Shown here: one piece after another, positions 57,650 through 64,000 of the stretch
How positions within the stretch are numbered: position 1 is the first letter of the stretch
Layout of the letters: every line of letters starts with the position of its first letter
Assembly (NCBI RefSeq): GCF_041381155.1
Contig: NC_091149.1
Location: 13,656,609-13,720,608 of the forward strand
Source of the DNA: Argopecten irradians
Lineage: Eukaryota; Mollusca; Bivalvia; Pectinida; Pectinidae
Reading direction: 5' to 3'
Length of the DNA stretch: 64,000 bases
Notes under the pieces: generated by a model
The model's input: the letters and a program-made list of their open reading frames with translations, nothing else
Database searches by the model: none
Told to the model about the DNA's origin: nothing
Program-made: the position numbers and the translations under genes

Positions 57650-58159
57650 CTGAAGAAAACATGTTTTTAAATTGACATCATATTTCCTTTCCATTGAAAA
57701 TGCTGTTTGGTGGTCATAAAACATTCATCGAATAGTCATTTGATATTTTGACCTTGATCCGACAACTCTGAAACTTTAACTTGTCCAAGATATTTTTGTC
57801 CTCGACATCTAGATCTGTTTGAAGCCTAATGAAAATCCGTGACATAGTAAAGTCGCTATACTTCAGCTATATAGAGCACCGACAAAGATCTAGCAAATAG
57901 TTACTGGTACGTACATACTTTAAGAGAAAAACTGATCTAAAAGCATCCTGCTGATACAAAATTAATTATTGTATAATGCTTGTTTAAACATGCAAAATGT
58001 GTACCTAGCATAAAGGATGGATATTGAAAATATTATATGTTTATCATTTATGTAAAGGAAGGGTATCAATATGGGCCGTTTTACGGTTACTCAGTGATAA
58101 GCAAAATATTTTGTATGAATATACATTAGGGTCAGCTGCATATTTTATGCTATTCAAAT

Positions 58160-58840
58160 TAGGGCTGTTACGAGTACCCGAGTACCCGGTTACGGGTCGG
58201 GTTGGGGATGTAACCGGGTCAAAAAATGTGTACCCGGGTACCGGTCAAAATAGGACAATTCGTCTGGATGTACGTAAACAAGTCTAGAATTTATATTAAA
58301 AGTATTACAAAATCCAACTCATTTGTTTTGTTTTCACTCAACAAGGATGCCACCTTATCTTTTCACAACATTCTCACATGCAACATTGTTACAATTTTTA
58401 TTTTTGATGCGAGAACAATCTACTTGACGGACATGTGCTCTCAAATAGGTCACACTATAGTCATATCCGATAACACTAGAGACCGTCCGAATGAAGACCG
58501 GAAGGTTTCCGGTTGTATTGTTGAGCATGTGCAAAAACATTTCCTCTCGGACTGGTATATGCTACAGACACGCTGGTTAGACTGACAGTTTACGGCAGCT
58601 CATTATCAATAATGAATGTCCAATAGAAATGAAGTAGACAATTAACGACTGAAGCTATCTTTACTGAACTTACATATGATTTCATTGAATTTCCATCGAT
58701 CAACCGATCTTCCCAAACAGCAAACATAACGTAACCCAATTTGTTACAAAAGCAGTAGATCTGTGTCGAGTACCTGGGTACGGGTCGGGTACTAAATTTC
58801 GGGTACCCGGGGACAAAATTTAGTACCCGTGACAGCCCTA
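58160..58840. mobile_element. hAT-type MITE, complete
   Basis: 681 bp, TAGGGCTGTTACGAGTACCC at the left and the inverted TAGGGCTGTCACGGGTAC at the right. It is flanked by a perfect 8-bp duplication ATTCAAAT (58152-58159, 58841-58848). Terminal repeats plus an 8-bp duplication define hAT. It lies in an intron of the HECT-like gene. Interior frames (58024-58585) do not encode a transposase, so it is non-autonomous. Confidence 0.9.
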
Positions 58841-59213
58841 ATTCAAATATCCGATTTTTTCTGCGCTCATGGTAATTTCAATTAAAAGTCAAAGGTCAAA
58901 GGGTAAAAAATTCACATTTTCATTGTTAAAGTGCTTATTAATTAAATACTAGAATAGAGATAACATTTTTGCAGATTTTGCCTGTAAATATTGGGTTTGT
59001 AAAGTTCAGTTCAGAAAACAGATGAAAAGTTCAAAAAGTAGTTCACAGTGACCTATTGATAAGGATCTTGACATGACCTGCTTAAGATAATTACATCCTA
59101 GGGTCACGTGCATAAACCAGGTCATATTTAATGATGTCCAAAAGATTTCCAAAAGCATGATTTGAAATTATTAAGACTTGTTTTATGAGCTTAATTCAAT
59201 CAACGGCTTCACA

Positions 59214-59285
59214 GAGGTAGGATGTTAGAATTATGCCTGCTGTCCCACTGTATGATCATGAAAGGGACTAAAGGAATCTTAATAT
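59214..59285 (+). mobile_element. SINE head fragment
   Basis: GAGGTAGGATGTTAGAATTA and the following 50 bp match the first part of the 12201-12726 SINE. The rest is missing. Confidence 0.6.
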
Positions 59286-59308
59286 CACCGTTATTGAGAT
59301 GAAAATAT

Positions 59309-60055
59309 TTACTCTTTCAACCATTTCAAAGCTTTAGAGTAATGTTTAGCACTTGATTTGTATTTTGTCCTTTCACCTCTGAAATTACACAGAAAGAACA
59401 CAGAAAATCGGCTCCAAATCATGTTGTAATATGCAGATATATCTGGTTTTGTGGTTCCCCAGGGGTTCTTTCTGTCAATAAGTATAAAATTTGTACTTCC
59501 TTCAATAATCTCAGCTTCATTTTTTATTTCCAATGGTCTGCCCGTGACAATTTTGGATTGAAACACCCTTAAGATTTCAATCTGGTTTGAAAAATTTTCT
59601 GTCGGGCACAATGCTGATATATTGCTGACAATACCACTAACAGCTTCTTGAGGCACAGAAGAAGATGCGTCAACAGGATTTGGCACTGGTGTATCCTCAT
59701 CACGATGAAATGATGGACGAGACAGCGATGTATCTCGACGGTTTGGCAAAACTGACAAAGAGTTGTGTTGATTTGGCACTGGTGTATCCTCATCACGATG
59801 AAATGATGGACGAGACAGTGATGTATCTTGACGGTTTGGCAAAACTGGCGATAAAGAGTTGTGTTGATTTGTTTCTATGATAGGCTCATGATTATCATAT
59901 ATTCCTTCTGATCCTTGATTTGTCCTATACAATCCTTCACATGACTCAACATGTTGTCTCAAAGTTTTTATTGGATAAGTTTTCTTACATAAATTACATT
60001 TACTTTTTACCTCTTCCATTTCTTCAGCATTGGCAATTGGATCACAGTTCACGTT
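59309..60055 (-). pseudogene. HECT-type E3-like gene, zinc-finger exon
   Basis: An open frame of about 247 codons. A C2HC/C2H2-like finger (CNLCKKTYPIKTLRQHVESC) is near residues 18-37. A tandem repeat of about 28-32 residues follows (NQHNSLSVLPNRRDTSLSRP, HRDEDTPVP, twice). Then comes the conserved lead-in to the HECT fold, EILRVFQSKIVTGRPLEIKN and EGSTNFILIDRKN. After that the sequence diverges (PWGTTKPD...) and stops, so the true splice donor or frame has been lost near 59465. A one-base frame change separates it from the exon before. Confidence 0.65.
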
Positions 60056-60556
60056 GAATAGGTCTTAGATAAATTGTTGACTGTGGATTTGTGTGATTTT
60101 GTTCTTTCCTGACCAAGCTGAATGAATAAGTTCCAAATTCCGGCTCTCAACAGTTCAAAACCACCAGCATTCTGCAATTTTGGAAATCCAGAGATTTGGC
60201 CTTTTCTCTCCAAAATATATGATGATAATTTCTCTAGGATATCATTTGGGGTATCAAATTTTGAATGTTTCATTCTTTTGATTCCTAGTCGTGCACTTAA
60301 AAGGACCTTTTCTTTTGGTGTTGATACTTTTTCTTGGTTTTTAGAGGCTAAACACAAAAGATTTTGTGAAAATGTTTTATCAGCCCTATTGTTTCTAGTA
60401 CCCTGTCTTGACCGAGACCTAATCTGTGTGTATCCATTTGATGAAAATAAACGTGTTTTTCCAGCACTGATTTCCTGTACAAGGTTTCTGGCTGATGAAC
60501 CTGATTGAGAGACGACGCCACGCTCATTTTCTGGATATGTTTCAAGTACTACGAAA
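60049..60556 (-). pseudogene. HECT-type E3-like gene, central conserved region
   Basis: Minus strand, open from VLETYPENERGVVSQSGSSA to NNLSKTYST. It includes ASKNQEKVSTPKEKVLLSAR, LGIKRMKHSKFD, and SGFPKLQNAGGFELLRAG. 'FPKL..GGFE.LR' is a conserved module seen between SAM-like and zinc-finger parts in related mollusc proteins. It is out of frame by one base with both the SAM-like part and the zinc-finger part, consistent with a decayed gene. Confidence 0.55.
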
Positions 60557-60700
60557 CCTATATCTCTCTCCTATTGTTACGATTCCTAACCGTGAAAGCT
60601 CTGTGTCAGATAATTTCTTGGTTGTATTTATGTCCACTCTTTCCCTGTCAACGTTTGACAGCAGACTTTGCAAGCATATTTTCTTCAAAAGGTCTTCCAT
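60542..60700 (-). pseudogene. HECT-type E3-like gene, SAM-like N-terminus
   Basis: Starts at ATG 60700: MEDLLKKICLQSLLSNVDRE, then KKLSDTELSRLGIVTIGERY. 'L..L.D.EL..LGI.TIG.R' is the core of sterile-alpha-motif-like protein interaction domains. The frame ends at TGA a few codons later; the next open part is shifted by one base. Confidence 0.6.
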
Positions 60701-60829
60701 AGTGAAAATAATCTGGGGAAAAAACAAGGGCCTTAATAGTCATTTGATAAATGATGAAATTAGAACTGGCATGCAAGAAAAGGACAATAGCTCAAAAAGA
60801 AGTCCTGTATCTTAATGTGCTTTGATTGA

Positions 60830-63800
60830 TAGCTCAATACAAAATTTCATGATATGTGATATTTTATCATTTTATCTAAACAATTAAGTTTATATATGTT
60901 TCCAGGTCAATTAATTTTCATTTGTAGAATAACTGTGATTTTCCAGTAATTACTGTCTTTAATGATTTTCAATAACAAATCCAAAACATTTTGTCAACAT
61001 TATTCTAGTTATAATGTTCACAAGGTAAAAATAATATATTATTCCAAAGGGCGATAACTTTGTAAGTTACAATCCAAGATATAAAAAATTATAAGGCACC
61101 ATATGTTTTATCACTCAAGTTATCTGTTTAACAAGGGAAAGTTCAGACCAAATTTAAACAAAATCCATTATAACATTTTAAAATTAAAAGAACTATTGAT
61201 GAACGTAGAGACTTGCCATGACCGCTGTTCAACAGCCCTTTGGTTTTGGATAGGTTGAGACTATATACTATTATAATACAATTGTAAATTTTTTTTAAAA
61301 TTCTGGAAAGATTTCCAACATAACAAGAACTGTTTGAGAACAGCAAACCTCGCTTCTGGAATTTTGTTGTCTTAAACCAGGTCCCTTGTATGTTATTTAC
61401 CAGCATTGTAAAATATAACAGGCTCCATGTATGTAATTTACGAGTATTGTAAAATATAACAATGTCATTACATAACTTAACCTTTTAGCCCAATGGGCCT
61501 CTTGAAATTATTAAAATTCGGCAGTTTCCTCCTTTCAGTGATTGTCAATATTGTCAATACCCAATTATAATCATAATGATTGTTCAACACTTTCACTAAA
61601 ACCTTAACCTGGCTATTATGGCCTATTGGGCCTCTTAAAATTCTAAAAATCCTGTATTTGGTTCCATAAAAGTGACAGATACGTTTTTCGACACTTCCAC
61701 CAAAACCTTAACCTGGGATTTTCAACGCTGACGCCGGAGTGATATCACAAGCCCCCTCCCCCACCTCTCTCTCCGAGGGGAGATAAAAATGTACTAATGA
61801 AAATATATTAAGAAATTATCTAAATAAGGTGGTTTATAAATCAATTTTATTGAAACAAGAGGCCCATTCACCGGAATTCGGATACAGAATGAAACAAAGA
61901 TCTAGGCATATAAACACTATACATGTACGTATATATTGGCCTATCAGGCCCTTGAAATCAGTCAGTGACTTTATAAATTTGACTTTAAAATGTATTTGAT
62001 TCTGGAATTTCAGAAGAAGATTTTTGAAGTTTTAGCCTATTTGACTCCCTTTGGCCCCACCCATCAGGCTCCTGGCCCTAGGGATCAGTCATGGAAAAAT
62101 TGTTAACATGATTCAATGGTCATTCATACTGATAATTCAGACAACATTTGACTTATGTCCTATTACAAATGACCAAATAATGCTTTAAAATGTGCTTTTC
62201 CAATATAAACTATAGTAAACTTGGTCCCCTCCCGAGGGGGAAAAGTGAGACCGCAGGATCATATAATTCACACATTTTGTAAAGGATCTTGAGATTTTTC
62301 CATCTATGAAGAGCATTTAATTCTACCATTTCTGGAATTTGAGAAGAAGGTTTTTGAAGTTTTAGTCTAGTTGACCCCTTTTGACCCCACCCCTCAGGCC
62401 CCTTGGGGTTTGGGACTCATAATTCACAATTTTGGTTGACCTTTGGCTATGGAAGGTTTCTGCAAAATTTCAACAAATTGTCCGTCGTCGTGCATCGTAT
62501 GGCGATAAACATTTTACATTTTTGACGTTTTCTCCAAAGCTGCTGAACCAAATTTGTTGAAAGTTTGGAGAAACCTTCCATGGCATCAAAATCCACCTTC
62601 TTGATCCTGCGATATTAGCCTTTAAACATGACTATTTTTACCTGTTTGTCACTAGCTTTGACTCTCTTCGTCTTTTATTTGCAAAGTTAGCTTAACTTTT
62701 AGTTCACGAGTGTTGGTACTCTGATATATTTTTTAATGAAGCATGGATGCAGAATCAAGTATGATTTACGGGACTCGCCTAGACCAGTCCTGGACTCATG
62801 ATTTTCCTGTGGGACTCAACAAAATTTTGAGAACCCTCTATATTTCTTTGTATTGGGACTCATCAAAATTTGAAAATTAGTCTTCTGGACTCGCCTTCAA
62901 AAATCTTACATAGATTGCTGAGTGCAATTTGATGTACAATCTACATTTTCATTAGTGCCAGGCTGTGAATCAACTGTGTGCATCATTTGTTCATACAGAT
63001 ACAGAATGGGTAGCATATATTGTACATATATACTTGTACATTATACATTATTTCCAACCCAATTAAAATCCCTATAAAATATACTATACTGCAATGATCT
63101 GCATTTTCAACACATTTTGAGTGCATTCTGTACAGACTAACTAGTAAAAGTTCCAACACCCCAATAAAAAAAACCTTTGTATTTCTGAAACATCTTCTAC
63201 CTATTCTGATTTATTTTAAGGATTTAGACCGTTATTTCTCAAAACAGCAACAAACAGTATTTTCTTATTCCATAACCTATTCATATTAGACAAAAAACAA
63301 AGTCAACTATTTCGTGGATAATACACCGGAATTCATGTGTCAGGCTACACACGTTTTAACAAGGCGGGAAGTGAACCAAACTTGAGAAAATCACATTTTT
63401 TCGCAATTCATGCCAAAATATGCTATTTTTCTTAAAGAAGAGAAATTTTGCTATCTATCATTTAAAGATAATTAAATATTTTTAGAATACTTCTAACTTT
63501 TCATGCGATGATGTTTATTTTGGCGATCGTCAATTTTGCTATTTACCGTTAGACATCGTCTGCTCATATTCAAATGTTTCTTATCAATTGGCGGAAAAAC
63601 AGTGTTAACACACACCACAATTACCATGCACCATGAACAAAGTGGTAGGCCTATGAAACGACAGAAACAAATAATTTTCTTTCCATGTTTCTTTTCATAT
63701 TTTCAGAAAGCCGTTTTAGCTGTTTATCTAACAGATAATATGACCTACCACTGAAACGTCCTCCCGCCAAACAACACTGCAGAAAAGGATTTCCGAGTAG

Positions 63801-63880
63801 CAGATGGTGATCGCGATCGTGTTGCACTTGACTGTAAGGTAGAATCCAACTGCTTCCGAGTAGTCTTAATAACTTCGCGA
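60830..63880. other. Repeat-derived non-coding stretch
   Basis: Many partial ends of the hairpin family occur, for example TAGCCCAATGGGCCTCTTGA (61485), GGCCTATTGGGCCTCTTAAA (61620) and AACAAGAGGCCCATTCACCG (61855). A tandemly related block (GAAGATTTTTGAAGTTTTAG...CCCCACCC) occurs at about 62005 and 62345. Short frames have no recognised domain. Confidence 0.55.
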
Positions 63881-63884
63881 CACG

Positions 63885-64000
63885 ATGCAATAACATGGTG
63901 ATATGATGCTTAATATGGAGACATGTTGCTGTTACATGATAACACGATGCTTTTATATAGTGACATGATGCTATAACATTGTTACATGATGCAATTAACG
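63885..64000. repeat. 20-21-bp minisatellite, inverted relative to 49121-49755
   Basis: About five units such as TAACATGGTGATATGATGCT and TATAGTGACATGATGCTATA. These are the reverse complement of the TATAGCATCGTGTCACCATG unit. The array runs off the window end. Confidence 0.85.

Noticed and set aside
58355..58585. A transposase fragment in the hAT MITE
   Set aside because: No hAT motif, and the frames are short and unrelated between the two copies.
60122..60815. Plus-strand genes opposite the HECT-like exons
   Set aside because: They are antisense shadows. The minus strand carries SAM-like, conserved central and zinc-finger motifs in order.

Overview
This is eukaryotic nuclear DNA: AT-rich, with split genes and recognisable splice sites, and packed with nested transposons and satellites. 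The mix of LINE, Ty3/Gypsy, DIRS-like and hAT/Mutator-type elements, a tRNA-related SINE with a (CAAA)n tail, and short elements beginning 'AACAAGAGGCC' is what I know from marine bivalve genomes. A bivalve mollusc is therefore my best guess; this is inferred, not proven.

Layout. 0-6.5 kb: the 3' part of a class I SAM methyltransferase gene (minus strand, three exons at 642-3692) with two MITEs and a pyrimidine-rich minisatellite in or beside its introns. 6.5-17 kb: a LINE tail, a small LTR element with tRNA-like LTRs, then a broken L1-like LINE (minus strand, about 10.1-16.9 kb). The LINE is interrupted by a SINE with a 12-bp target duplication, a Mutator-like MITE and a 157-bp foldback. 17-27 kb: more repeats, a dimeric copy of the tRNA-LTR element, a hAT MITE relic, a DIRS-like reverse transcriptase and a second LINE tail.

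27.3-44.8 kb: a tandem segmental duplication (A about 27.28-34.87 kb, B about 35.71-44.80 kb). Each copy carries a foldback hairpin, a non-autonomous LTR element, a mid-size repeat, two minus-strand exons (a 24-bp-repeat exon followed by the start of a FLYWCH-like zinc finger) and an AT-rich minisatellite. Differences between A and B act as empty and filled sites and reveal at least three later insertions. The 3' end of a Gypsy element lies between the copies.

45-64 kb: a TIR-flanked array of palindromic GATATC units (45.7-46.6 kb), the last two exons of an ABCC10-like transporter (minus), a 20-21-bp minisatellite that reappears inverted at the window's end, an integrase-core transposase relic, a decayed Gypsy pol, and a decayed SAM/zinc-finger/HECT ubiquitin-ligase-like gene (minus, 55.06-60.70 kb) with a complete 681-bp hAT MITE inside it.

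Only the methyltransferase and ABC transporter look like ordinary intact host genes, and both are partial here. No genuine tRNA, rRNA or CRISPR locus was seen.
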